Source of the DNA: JAGNXB01 sp942490895
Lineage (GTDB): Bacteria > Bacteroidota > Bacteroidia > Chitinophagales > Saprospiraceae
Assembly: GCA_942490895.1 (NCBI GenBank)
Contig: CALNZC010000091.1
Coordinates: 62,001-126,000, forward strand
Reading direction: 5' to 3'
Length of the DNA stretch: 64,000 nt
Below the pieces are notes generated by a model. The model saw only the letters and a list, made by a program, of their open reading frames with translations, searched no databases and had not been told where the DNA came from. Below are positions 8,195 through 18,398 of this stretch, in pieces (within the stretch, counting starts at the first letter, position 1; every line of letters starts with the position of its first letter). The translations under genes and the position numbers were made by a program.

Positions 8195-11100
8195 ATGATG
8201 ATTCGAATGATGACGACCGTCTTTGCGGTCCTAATGACTTTTGCAACCCTTTTTGGCCAATCTCTCTGGGTTGAAACCTCTCGCGCTCAAATCCTGCAAT
8301 CTCCACAGGAAGCCTATGTCCTTCCACAGAAAGGCCAATTTTATACATTGAATTTCGACCAACTGGTCCAGACACTTCAGCAACAGACGTCCACCATCAT
8401 CACGTTACCCGATGCAAATGGCAATCTGTCCGAGTATCAAGCCACCTTCAGCCCCGTGGCAGAGCCTGGATATTATGCTCTGCATCCACGAACGGGGACG
8501 TACAAAGTGACCAGTCTTCGCGATCCAGGTGTGATCGGCCGTATCGATCATACCGTAAACGGCTTCCATGCCTTTATTCAGGAGCATGGAAAAGTGTGGA
8601 TGATCGATCCGGTCTTTAAAGGAGAAACCAGTCATTACGCGGTGTACTTTCAGGACGAGTACCACGCTGAAGGCACCGCACCTGCTTTTGAATGCGGGCC
8701 AGATATGGGGATGGCTTCTGATCCATCCGAGACTATCCTGGCGGCGCCTGTTGCCAGCCTTCGTAACGTGGCGGTCGATCGGAAAGAATATCGCCTGGCT
8801 CTGGCTACCACAGGTGAATATGCCAACTTTCATGGAGGTACACTTCCTAAGGTCAGTGCCGCATTGATCACTGCTGTAAATCGGGTGAACCAGGTGTATG
8901 AGACAGATCTGGCCGTTCGCCTGATACTCATCGCAAACAATGATGACCTGATCTTCCTCAATCCCAGTACAGACGGGTATACCAATGGCAATCCGCAAGC
9001 CATGATCCAGGAGAACCCTAATGTGATCTCCGGGATTATGCCTTCGTCAAACTACGATATTGGTCATGTCTTCGGCACTGCTCTTGCCAGTGGCACCATT
9101 GGACTGGCCTCCCTGGGATCTGTGTGCACCGGAAATAAAGCGCGAGCCATGAGCTCCTTTTTTACCCCCGTCAATGATGCATTCTGGATCGATATTGTCG
9201 CCCATGAAATTGGGCACCAGTTCAGTGCTCAGCACTCGTTCAACAAGTGTGATGAGATGAATGAAAATCCATCCACCGGCTGGGAACCTGGAAGTGGTAG
9301 TACCATCATGTCCTATGCAGGGTCTTGTAATATCAATAATGTCCAGGATGACGCAGATCCCTATTTCCATGGTGGAAGCTTGGAGCAAATGAGGTCCTTT
9401 ATCGATTTCGGCGCAGGATCAGGTTGCGCGACCGCAGTGTCCACTGCAAACGAAGCACCTGAGGTAGAGATAATTTATGAATAATGGCTTCTATATCCCC
9501 ATCAACACACCCTTCAAACTCCATGCAGAAGGATCGGACATCAATGGTGATAACCTGACCTATTGCTGGGAACAAATGGATACAGGACCCATCACGGATG
9601 CAGGCTCCCCATTGCTCAACAGTCCGCTATTCCGCAGCCTGCCCCCATCGAATGATTCCACTCGCTGGTTCCCTCAGCAATTCAGGATCCTCCAGAATTT
9701 CCCATCCAAGTACGAATTATTACCCTCCTATTCCCGGGATCTGACCTTCCGGGTAACCGTGAGAGACAATAACCCTGAAGGTGGTGCTACCGCCCGAAAG
9801 GATGTGGCGTTCAAATCGACCGATATGGCGGGTCCATTCACCGTGAGTACGTTCAATGTCGTTGATACAGTGCGTCATGGTGAATATGTCGAAGTCAACT
9901 GGAATGTATCCAATACGGATGTATGGCCCGTCAACTGCAAAACGGTCAACATCAAGCTGTCTACGGACGGCGGATACAACTATCCCTATGTCCTGGCTGA
10001 GAATGTACCCAATAACGGGTCCTTCTTTGTGACCATGCCCATCCTGACCACGACTTCGGGACGTATCATGGTAGAAGCCGCAGACAACGTCTTCTATGAT
10101 GTCAACAATGCAAACCTGCGGATCCTGCCGCCTACCAGTCCCGGCTTTGCGGTCAACCTGACCCCTTATACCCAGGTAGCGTGTATTCCACAAAGTGCCG
10201 TCATTAAACTGGAGACCAGCTCCCTCCTGGGCTTCACAGATCCGGTCACATTTACCCTAACAGATGGGCTTCCTCCCGGAGCTGTGGCCAACTGGAGCGT
10301 TAACCCGGCCACCCCTCCCCAGGATGTATTCCTGGAATTGGACCTCACCGGCGTCACCCAGACCGGGTTGTACGAATTGCAGATCACCGCCGAAGCTAAC
10401 GGTGCTGAAACCGCCAACAGGAATGCCTTCGTCGATGTCTACAAAAGTGATTTCAGCACGCTGGACGCCCTGTCACCAGCCAGTGGAACAGGGGGCATTG
10501 GTGTTTCTCCACTCCTGACGTGGGTGGACCAGGACGATGCTCAATTCTATACAATTGAAGTGGCCACCAGCCCTTCATTCGGCAATACAGTGGTGGTCAG
10601 CCAGAGTGGGATCACCGATCCTCAATATCAGGTAGTCGCTATGCTGAACGAAAGTACCCTGTATTTCTGGAGAGTCATTCCGGGGAATATTTGCGGTGAC
10701 CTGGAGGATGTACCCGTCTATGCCTTCCATACCCTGACCATCTCCTGTGATGAGCTGACGAATGACACAGATTTCAGTATTCCCGGGACCACTCCGGCAA
10801 CGATTACCAGTACGGTCAATGTACCCGTGAATGGTCCTGTAGGACTGGTTCGGGTGAAGAACATCATGGCCAACCACCAGAATATTGGCAATCTGCGCGG
10901 CAACCTGAAAGGTCCTGACGGCAAGTCAAAGCGCCTCTGGAACCCCCAGTGCTCATTTATCGCCGGAGACATCAATATGAGTTTCAACGACGACTCTCAG
11001 ACACCTTTCTCCTGCCCTCCTTCTTTGGGTGAAACCTACAAGAGTGTAGAACCTCTGGCTGACTTCACTGGCGATGATATTCAGGGCGAGTGGAGTCTGA

Positions 11101-11792
11101 TCGTTCAGGACATTCAGTCCGGCAGCGGCGGAACATTGTTCAGCTGGACTCTGGAGTTCTGCACCAGTGTTGCCCTCAATGCTCCGTATCTGGTCAATAA
11201 CGATACGTTGAAGATCAAGCCAGGGACCTTCAACACCATCGACAACGCACACCTCCTCAGTCAGGATGCTGATAATGGTCCCGAAGACTTGAGGTATACT
11301 CTTGTGACGCTGCCCACGATCGGCACCTTGCGAAATGGATTTGTGGAAATGAATGTCGGCGATCAATTCTCCCAGGATGACATCGAAAAGAACCTGATCA
11401 CTTATGAGCACCTGGGTGCAGATGAACAAGTGTACTCCTTCACCTTCACGGTCGAAGACGGAAACGGTGGTTGGTTTGGTATCGAACGGTTTGTGATCCA
11501 AACCAGTAACTCTGTAGCGACCACCAACCCGGATGCCGCATCATTGAACATGCAGATCTGGCCAAACCCCGCCCGGGAGAATTGCACCATTCTGATCCCC
11601 GGTCAAGATCTCGATGTCCGTCAGGTCATCGTGGTCAATACATTGGGACAAATGGTGCCGGTGTCTATCCGGCAATTGGCGTCTGATCGTGTTTCCCTGC
11701 AGACTGGAGGATTGGCTCATGGCCTCTACTATGTACAGGTGACCATCGGAGATCGACTGGCCGTCAGCAAACTCCAGGTCAACGGACAATAA
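8195..11792 (+). pseudogene. Secreted reprolysin-type (M12B) metalloprotease with P-domain and T9SS sorting domain; frameshifted
   Basis: The ATG at 8195 (MMIRMMTTVFAVLMTFATLFGQ signal peptide) opens a frame with zinc site HEIGHQFSAQHSF and Met-turn STIMSYAGSC. It stops at TAA just after EVEIIYE. The next frame continues at once with NNGFYIPINTPF. Dropping the single G at 9479 joins them to give Y-N-N-G-F-Y-I-P-I, aligning without gaps to Y-K-K-G-I-N-I-P-I of the paralogue at 11935. Repaired length is 1198 residues against 1199 for the paralogue. Later parts are Ig/fibronectin-like stretches, a proprotein-convertase P-domain (GNLRGNLKGPDGKSKRLWN to GTLFSWTLEFC) and a type A T9SS domain (MQIWPNPAREN). 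It should be an outer-surface or secreted protease. Sequencing error is the likeliest cause of the break. Confidence 0.9.
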
Positions 11793-11798
11793 TCAAAG

Positions 11799-11846
11799 AG
11801 AAAAAACCGAAAACCCTGGCTCGTGGCCGGGGTTTTTCGGTTTGCA
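11799..11846 (+). terminator. Intrinsic terminator after first reprolysin gene
   Basis: AAACCGAAAACCC(T)GG pairs with CCGGGGTTTTTCGGTTT around a short loop, beginning 11 bases after the stop codon. The A/T-rich flanks could let it work in both directions. Confidence 0.8.
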
Positions 11847-11934
11847 GCCCTTGTTAAATGTGGAGCAGCAATGACGATTTCGTGAACATTGCCCCCCTCC
11901 AATCAATTATGTATTCGGTATAATCCATCCGCTC

Positions 11935-14900
11935 ATGCGACGTTTTTCCTACGCAATATTCAGTTTGATCTTGTGCATCTCTGTCCTCGGACAGGCCATT
12001 GGTCAATCATCTCCATTCTGGACCATCCGTTCTTCTGACTGGATCGAAGCCCAACCGGAGGAATCCTATGTTCATCCGGCAAAGGGAACCTATGCTCACC
12101 TTGATCTCCCGGCCCTTCAGAAGGCATTGCCACAAGGGACCACTCGTACAATGGAAATTCCAGGCCCGGATGGCCAATTCCACACCTGCAGGGTCATCTG
12201 GTCACCGGCTGCAGAAGCAGGGTATTATGAGCGGCACCCGGCAACGGCCACCTTCCGGATCGAGGGAATCCAGGATCCCTCTCTAACCGGTCGGATCGAC
12301 TATACGATCAAAGGATTTCATGCTATGATGCGTCAGAACGGACGGACCTGGATGATCGATCCCGTTTTCCGCAATCGTCAGGATGCGCATGCCATCTTCT
12401 ATCAGGATGAATACCTGTCAGACTTGTCAGAAGCCACACCTTTTTCCTGCTACCTCGAAGAAGAGACCCTGGAGATGGACCCTTCTGAAGCATTATCCAT
12501 ACCACTAGCCAGCTCATTGCGCAGTGGGCCCGTCTCCCTGAAAACATATCGCATCGCCATTGCCGCAACGGGGGAATACACCAACTGGCATGGTGGAAAA
12601 GCTGCTGCAAGCGCAGAGATCATCACGGCCGTCAATCGATTGAACTCCGTGTTGGAGATCGATATGGGCGTTCATCTGAATCTGATCACCAACAACGATC
12701 TACTGGTGTTTACAGACCCGATCACCGATGGATACACGAATGGTGATACGGAGGCCATGATCAATCAGAATCCGACTGTCATGTCCCTGTTTATCTCCCC
12801 GAGCAACTATGACATCGGCCATGTATTTGGTGTCGCGACCAATGGTCAGGTAGGACTCGCTCAACTGGCTGCCGTATGTACCAACTCCAAGGCCCGCGGT
12901 GTCAGTGGTTTATTTGTCCCCAAATTTGACGGATTCTATATCGGAGTGATCGCCCATGAGGTGGGACATCAATTTTCAGCGTCCCACTCCTTCAATAAAT
13001 GTATCAACGAAAATGCCGGCACTGGTTGGGAGCCAGGAAGTGGAAGTACCATTATGTCTTATGCCGGGTCCTGTGGACAGAATGCCATGCAGAATAGTGC
13101 TGATGCCTACTATCATGGTGGCAGTCTGGGCCAGATGAAAAGTTTTGTTCGTTCTGGATCGGGTGCGCAGTGCGGGACCAGCATCCCTACTGATAATCAA
13201 GACCCCATTGTCACCGTGAATTATAAAAAGGGAATCAACATTCCCATCTCAACTCCCTTTATTCTGGAGGCCAGTGCTGAGGACCAGGATGGTGATGATC
13301 TGACCTTTTGCTGGGAAGGCATTGACACTGGCCCCATTACAGATGCAGGCATGCCACTGCTCGGCTCTCCATTATTCCGCAGCTTCAAACCCGTATCCGA
13401 ATCCTTTCGGGTTTTCCCAAAGATGTACAAGGTTGCCCAGGGTTTGTATGATAAATTTGAACTCTTGCCGACCTATTCCCGGGATATGACTTTCCGGATC
13501 ACTGTACGTGATAATAATGCGGAGGCTGGAAGCATTGACCAGGAAGATGTGGCCTTTTATGCCTCTGAATTAGCTGGCCCATTTGAAGTCACCTCCTTTG
13601 CATTTGTCGACACCCTGCGCCATGGCGACTATGTGCCTGTGACCTGGGATGTCGCCAATACGGATCAGTATCCAGTCTACTGCAAGGAAGTATCGATCTT
13701 CCTTTCCACCGATGGGGGATTGACCTTCCCTACCCTTCTCGCTGAAAATGTCCCCAACAATGGTTCGTTTTTCGTCAGTATTCCGGAAGTGACGACTACC
13801 TCCGCGCGGATCATGGTGCGGGCGGCTGACAATATCTTCTTCAACATGTCTACAGGGACTCTTCGGATCCTCCCTCCTCTTTCTCCGGGCTTCGCACTGG
13901 AAGTACGACCCTACTCGCAGGTTGCCTGTGTTCCCGATATTGTTACGGTGGAGTTGGAAACGGCTTCTCTTCTTGGATTTGCGGAAGAGGTCACATTTGA
14001 ACTCATTTCAGGATTGCCTCCCGGCGCCATGGCTACATTCAGCCAGGAAACAGTCACCCCTCCAGCGACCACCACCTTGTCGATCGACCTGAGTGGTGTG
14101 ACTCAGGGTGGAGAATATGATCTTGAGATCCAGGCCCTGGCCAATGGACTACCCGCTCTGGTTCGCCCGGCAAAATTGCGTGTCGTTCGCAGTGATTATA
14201 GCTCCCTCACAGCTCTTGATCCTCCATCCGGGGGCAGTGGCGTAGGTAGCTCACCCCTCCTCGCCTGGGTCGACCAGGAAGATGCGGAACACTACACTGT
14301 CGAAGTGGCGACCAGTCCAGCATTCGGTGCGAGTACTGTTCTGGTCGAATCAGGCCTGACCGAGCCCTCCTATCAGACATTGATTACCCTGGATGCAAAT
14401 ACTTTGTACTTCTGGCGGGTACGCCCCAGCAATATCTGCGGAGAACTTGCCGATGTTCCTGTCTACGCGTTCCACACCATCAGTCTCAATTGTTCTGACC
14501 TGACCAAAGCCTCCGAAATCAGCATTACCAACCAGGGTCTCAGTTCCGTGGAAAGTCCGATTACCATAACCAGTATGGGATCAGTGAGTGAGGTACGTGT
14601 CCAGAACATCATGGGCACCCACCAGTCGATTGGTGACCTAAGGGGGTATCTGGAAAGTCCTAAAGGCACCAAGGTCAAACTCTTTTCAGGAAAATGCCCA
14701 TTTATCGCGGGATCCATCAATATGGGATTCAATGATGAATCTGCTCTCCCATTCAATTGTCCCCCCAGCCAGGGAAGCATTTATGCCAGCGAAGAACCCT
14801 TAAGCGCTATGTCGGGCGAAGAGATCGAGGGCGAATGGAAGCTGATCATCCAGGATCTGGCCATTGGAGCGGGTGGAAAACTGACGAGTTGGACCTTGCG

Positions 14901-15534
14901 TCTGTGCACCGATGTCAGTCTGAACAACCCCATTCTTTCCAGGAATGACACCCTGTTCTTACTTCCCGGAACGACCCGTACCATGAGCGATGAAGTATTG
15001 CTCAGTGAGGATCCGGATAATACACCCGATGAATTGACCTATACACTGGTTAGCATTCCCTCTCGGGGAATATTATACCTCAATGGAACTCCATTGGCCG
15101 TCGGCAGTCATTTCAGTCAGGCTGACCTGGATCAGGGACTATTGGATTATGAGGATACCAGTCTGACCGTTGGTGATGATTCATTCCTGTTCACTGTCCA
15201 GGATGGTGCAGGTGGATGGCTGGGTATTGATCGATTCCCGATCCGTACCAGTTTATCCGTATCCACTAAAAACCTTGACCCTCAGGTAATCGGATTGGAT
15301 GTGTTCCCCAACCCCGCTTCAGGTGAGGTCTATCTTCGATTGGCTGGTGAGGATTTACATCCTGATCAGATTCTGATATCGAACTGGTTGGGACAGCAGG
15401 TCCCCGTGACTTCGGTGACTTCCGGAGGTGGTATGACCCGCCTGTTGGTCGACCAGCTTCCCAATGGGATGTACCTGATCAGTGTTCGTCTTCCTCAAGG
15501 GATGGCTACAGCCAAGGTCCAGATCATTCGATAG
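11935..15534 (+). CDS. Secreted reprolysin-type (M12B) metalloprotease with P-domain and T9SS sorting domain
   Basis: Intact paralogue of the preceding gene, 1199 residues. Signal peptide MRRFSYAIFSLILCISVLGQAIGQ. A propeptide-like region contains GRIDYTIKGFHAMM and TWMIDPVFR. The catalytic domain has HEVGHQFSASHSF (first His near residue 341) and Met-turn STIMSYAGSCG near 375. Then come Ig-like segments (around 440-870), a P-domain (about 875-990, ending KLTSWTLRLC), a cadherin-like segment and a type A T9SS sorting domain (LDVFPNPASGEVYL). Expected to be exported through the Sec and T9SS routes and anchored or released at the surface. The substrate is unknown. It is separated from its twin by 142 bases and a terminator, so the pair are tandem duplicates with separate transcription. 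Confidence 0.93.
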   Translation: MRRFSYAIFSLILCISVLGQAIGQSSPFWTIRSSDWIEAQPEESYVHPAKGTYAHLDLPALQKALPQGTTRTMEIPGPDGQFHTCRVIWSPAAEAGYYERHPATATFRIEGIQDPSLTGRIDYTIKGFHAMMRQNGRTWMIDPVFRNRQDAHAIFYQDEYLSDLSEATPFSCYLEEETLEMDPSEALSIPLASSLRSGPVSLKTYRIAIAATGEYTNWHGGKAAASAEIITAVNRLNSVLEIDMGVHLNLITNNDLLVFTDPITDGYTNGDTEAMINQNPTVMSLFISPSNYDIGHVFGVATNGQVGLAQLAAVCTNSKARGVSGLFVPKFDGFYIGVIAHEVGHQFSASHSFNKCINENAGTGWEPGSGSTIMSYAGSCGQNAMQNSADAYYHGGSLGQMKSFVRSGSGAQCGTSIPTDNQDPIVTVNYKKGINIPISTPFILEASAEDQDGDDLTFCWEGIDTGPITDAGMPLLGSPLFRSFKPVSESFRVFPKMYKVAQGLYDKFELLPTYSRDMTFRITVRDNNAEAGSIDQEDVAFYASELAGPFEVTSFAFVDTLRHGDYVPVTWDVANTDQYPVYCKEVSIFLSTDGGLTFPTLLAENVPNNGSFFVSIPEVTTTSARIMVRAADNIFFNMSTGTLRILPPLSPGFALEVRPYSQVACVPDIVTVELETASLLGFAEEVTFELISGLPPGAMATFSQETVTPPATTTLSIDLSGVTQGGEYDLEIQALANGLPALVRPAKLRVVRSDYSSLTALDPPSGGSGVGSSPLLAWVDQEDAEHYTVEVATSPAFGASTVLVESGLTEPSYQTLITLDANTLYFWRVRPSNICGELADVPVYAFHTISLNCSDLTKASEISITNQGLSSVESPITITSMGSVSEVRVQNIMGTHQSIGDLRGYLESPKGTKVKLFSGKCPFIAGSINMGFNDESALPFNCPPSQGSIYASEEPLSAMSGEEIEGEWKLIIQDLAIGAGGKLTSWTLRLCTDVSLNNPILSRNDTLFLLPGTTRTMSDEVLLSEDPDNTPDELTYTLVSIPSRGILYLNGTPLAVGSHFSQADLDQGLLDYEDTSLTVGDDSFLFTVQDGAGGWLGIDRFPIRTSLSVSTKNLDPQVIGLDVFPNPASGEVYLRLAGEDLHPDQILISNWLGQQVPVTSVTSGGGMTRLLVDQLPNGMYLISVRLPQGMATAKVQIIR

Positions 15535-15555
15535 ACCAGAACATATCAATGCATT

Positions 15556-15597
15556 AAGCGGATGCCCGATCCTGAATCGGGCATCCGCTTTTTTTAT
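15556..15597 (+). terminator. Strong intrinsic terminator after second reprolysin gene
   Basis: Perfect 15-bp stem: AAGCGGATGCCCGAT at 15556-15570 pairs with ATCGGGCATCCGCTT at 15576-15590 around CCTGA, followed by a T run. It starts 22 bases after the stop codon. Confidence 0.92.
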
Positions 15598-15737
15598 CCC
15601 CGATAGTCCTAAAGGCCATGCTCTATTCATCCTCCTTTCTTCCGTCTGTAAAATAGGAGCACTTGTCGAAAAGGATGACTCACTCATCTGGAGGCATTGG
15701 ATATTTGCCGCACCTATTATTCAAACAACACTAGTGC

Positions 15738-18173
15738 ATGCATTATCTTTTGACACTCGCCCTCACTCTGATGGGCTTCAGCCTCCTGGCTCAAGGCGGC
15801 CAGATCACAGGAACTCTACAGAACAGTGAAGGCGAGGCCATCATCTTTGCCAATGTAGCCCTCTACCATGCCTCAGACAGCAGTCTGGTAAAAGCAGAAG
15901 CGACCAACGATGAAGGCACATTCACCCTGGTCAACATTCCCGATGGATCGTATTGGTTGAAGGCTTCTTATGTCGGTCTTCCCGACTTCGAGCAAACCGG
16001 TGTCACCATGACCCAGAAACAAACGCTTAACCTGGGCACTTTGACGTTCCCCGCCTCCGTGATCGAACTGGAGACCGCTTTGGTCAAAGCCGATCGGGCG
16101 CTGGTGGAGATCAAACCCGACCGAACCGTCTTTAATGTATCCGGGACGATCAACAGTGCCGGGGAAGATGCATTAGGGCTGTTGCGCAAGGCACCCGGCG
16201 TCCTGGTAGACAACAATGATAACATCACAGTATTGGGTCGCTCCGGCGTTCTGATCTATGTCGACGGAAAACGCCTCCCCCTTGGCGGTGATGATTTGAG
16301 TAACTACCTCAGTAATCTGCAGGCCGAACAGATCGACCGCATTGATATCATCTCCAATCCCGGAGCAAAGTATGATGCAGAAGGCAATGCCGGCATTATC
16401 GATATCCGCCTGAAAAAGGATAAAAACAATGGTGCAAACGGCTCCGTCAATGCCAATTACAGCCAGGGACGATACGCCCGTGAAAACATGGGTGCCAGTG
16501 GCAACTTCCGCAATAAACTGTTGAACATCTTTGCGAATGGTGGCCTGTACAAAGGCGCAAGTTTTAACAATATCGATTTTCGAAACACCCAGAATGGTCT
16601 GGCCCTGGATGAGGTCAACCGGATGAAACATGGCTACGAAGGGTATAACCTGCGTCTGGGCACCGACTTCTTCCTCACGGATCAACAAACCATCGGTTTT
16701 CTCGTCAGCGGCGGGCAGAACTTTTTTGATCGCAATACCTACAATCGCGTGGGCATTGCCACACAAGCCAACCCAACTCAGGTGGATAGCATCCTGGTTG
16801 CCCGGACTACCGGAGATGGAAAGCGAGACAATAACGCCTTTAATGTCAACTACCGATTTGACAATCGAAAAGGCCAGATCTTTAATGTCGATGCCGATTA
16901 TGGTCGATATCGAAACACTAATACTCGAGTCCAGCCGAACCGCTATTTCGACGCAACTCTCGAAAATTTGCTTTCCGAGGACATCAATTCATTTGACACA
17001 CCGACCGACATCGACATCTACACCTTCAAAATCGATTATGAGCAGGAGGTGCTGGGTGGAAAACTGGCCCTGGGTACCAAATTCAGCCGGGTAGACTCGA
17101 AGAACAAATTCCTGGTGTTTAATGTCCTGGATGATCAAAACAATCTGGACAGCCTGCAATCCAATACGTTCGACTACAATGAAGATGTGTACGCAGGATA
17201 TGTGAACTACTCCCGACCCATCAATCAAGCCTGGAGTTTTTCTGTAGGTCTCAGAGCGGAACAAACAGATGCTACCGGAAATCTGGTCGCCTTTCGGGAG
17301 GATCTGATGGAACCACCTGTCGAACTCAACTATCTCAACTGGTTTCCATCTGCCGGCCTGACCTGGCAAATGACACCGAAGCAGACCTTTGCCTTGAATT
17401 ATGGCCGGCGGATCAATCGACCTGACTATAATGTGCTCAACCCGTTCAACAACCAACTCAGTCAGCTCTCCTATGAAAAGGGAAATCCATTTCTAAGCCC
17501 GGAGATTGTCAACAACATGGAGTTGGGATACACCCTCAATTACCGGTATAATTTCAAAGTAGCTTATAGCAAAACTACCGATCAGATCACTCGTCTGATT
17601 GGACCCGATGAAAGTGATCCTCGTGCCAATTTTATCACCTGGGAAAACCTGGCCGAACAAACCATCTGGAGCATGAACATCAGTGCACCGATTCAGGTGA
17701 TGAAGGGATGGAGCTCTTATATCAATCTCAATGCCTCCCACCTGGACAATCAGGCAGATTATGGTGATGGTGCCATCGTTGATGTGCAGGCATTCACCTA
17801 CAATATCTACCAGCAATCCACTTTCGACCTGCCATTTGGTTTCAAAGGCGAGATCTCCGGGTGGTTTTCAGGACCCGGGATTTGGGGAGGAGTTTTCGTT
17901 TATGATACCAGTTGGAGCCTCGATGTAGGTCTGCAGCGCCGTTTCCTGAATGATGCTGTGAATGTTCGCCTCAATGCGACCGACTTGTTCTACCAGACCG
18001 GCTGGTCCGGCACCTCAGAGTTTAATGGCCTGGTCGCCACAGGCGCCGGCAATTGGGACAGCAGACGAATCAGCCTGAGTATCAGCTATGATATGGGCAA
18101 CCGAAATGTGAAGTCCCGGAAGCGGAGCACCGGTCTCGAAGATGAGGCCAAGCGTGTTGGCTCCCAACAATAA
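15738..18173 (+). CDS. TonB-dependent receptor / outer-membrane beta-barrel family protein
   Basis: 811 residues. Signal peptide MHYLLTLALTLMGFSLLAQ is followed by a carboxypeptidase-regulatory-like domain (GQITGTLQNSEGEAI to about residue 95). Next is a plug domain with LVEIKPDRTVFNVSGTI, LLRKAPGVLVDNNDNI and NPGAKYDAEGNAGIIDIRLKKD, then a long beta-barrel with the LRAEQTDATGN and NYGRRINRPDYNVLNPF blocks typical of the OMP_b-brl_3 group. These proteins sit in the outer membrane; the ligand is not predictable here. Closely related family members are often annotated as TonB-dependent receptors although a clear TonB box is not visible. It is monocistronic, between two strong terminators. Confidence 0.9.
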   Translation: MHYLLTLALTLMGFSLLAQGGQITGTLQNSEGEAIIFANVALYHASDSSLVKAEATNDEGTFTLVNIPDGSYWLKASYVGLPDFEQTGVTMTQKQTLNLGTLTFPASVIELETALVKADRALVEIKPDRTVFNVSGTINSAGEDALGLLRKAPGVLVDNNDNITVLGRSGVLIYVDGKRLPLGGDDLSNYLSNLQAEQIDRIDIISNPGAKYDAEGNAGIIDIRLKKDKNNGANGSVNANYSQGRYARENMGASGNFRNKLLNIFANGGLYKGASFNNIDFRNTQNGLALDEVNRMKHGYEGYNLRLGTDFFLTDQQTIGFLVSGGQNFFDRNTYNRVGIATQANPTQVDSILVARTTGDGKRDNNAFNVNYRFDNRKGQIFNVDADYGRYRNTNTRVQPNRYFDATLENLLSEDINSFDTPTDIDIYTFKIDYEQEVLGGKLALGTKFSRVDSKNKFLVFNVLDDQNNLDSLQSNTFDYNEDVYAGYVNYSRPINQAWSFSVGLRAEQTDATGNLVAFREDLMEPPVELNYLNWFPSAGLTWQMTPKQTFALNYGRRINRPDYNVLNPFNNQLSQLSYEKGNPFLSPEIVNNMELGYTLNYRYNFKVAYSKTTDQITRLIGPDESDPRANFITWENLAEQTIWSMNISAPIQVMKGWSSYINLNASHLDNQADYGDGAIVDVQAFTYNIYQQSTFDLPFGFKGEISGWFSGPGIWGGVFVYDTSWSLDVGLQRRFLNDAVNVRLNATDLFYQTGWSGTSEFNGLVATGAGNWDSRRISLSISYDMGNRNVKSRKRSTGLEDEAKRVGSQQ

Positions 18174-18194
18174 ATCACACATCATCCAAGCTTG

Positions 18195-18229
18195 AACGCC
18201 ATATCCGAATCTTCGGATATGGCGTTTTT
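18195..18229 (+). terminator. Intrinsic terminator after the barrel protein
   Basis: Perfect 14-bp stem AACGCCATATCCGA/TCGGATATGGCGTT with loop ATCT, followed by a T run, 21 bases past the stop. Confidence 0.92.
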
Positions 18230-18362
18230 GTTAGGCTTACGAGTAAACGACAGCCAAGTATCAGCCTAGTGGAAGCAAGCCGAAATCCTCTGACCTGAAT
18301 TCAAATAATCCGCTTGCGCCAGCCAGGAAGAAAGGAATCCCCTTTGCGGACCTGTCTTTTGC

Positions 18363-18370
18363 TATTTTTG
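18363..18370 (+). promoter_or_regulatory. Candidate -7 box TATTTTTG for the ddl operon
   Basis: Exact TAnnTTTG match 28 bases before the ATG at 18399. A TTTG lies at 18343-18346, but the 16-base gap is shorter than the usual ~19-21, so the -33 assignment is weak. Confidence 0.5.
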
Positions 18371-18398
18371 TGGTCTGAATGAACCGGAAACCATCCAC

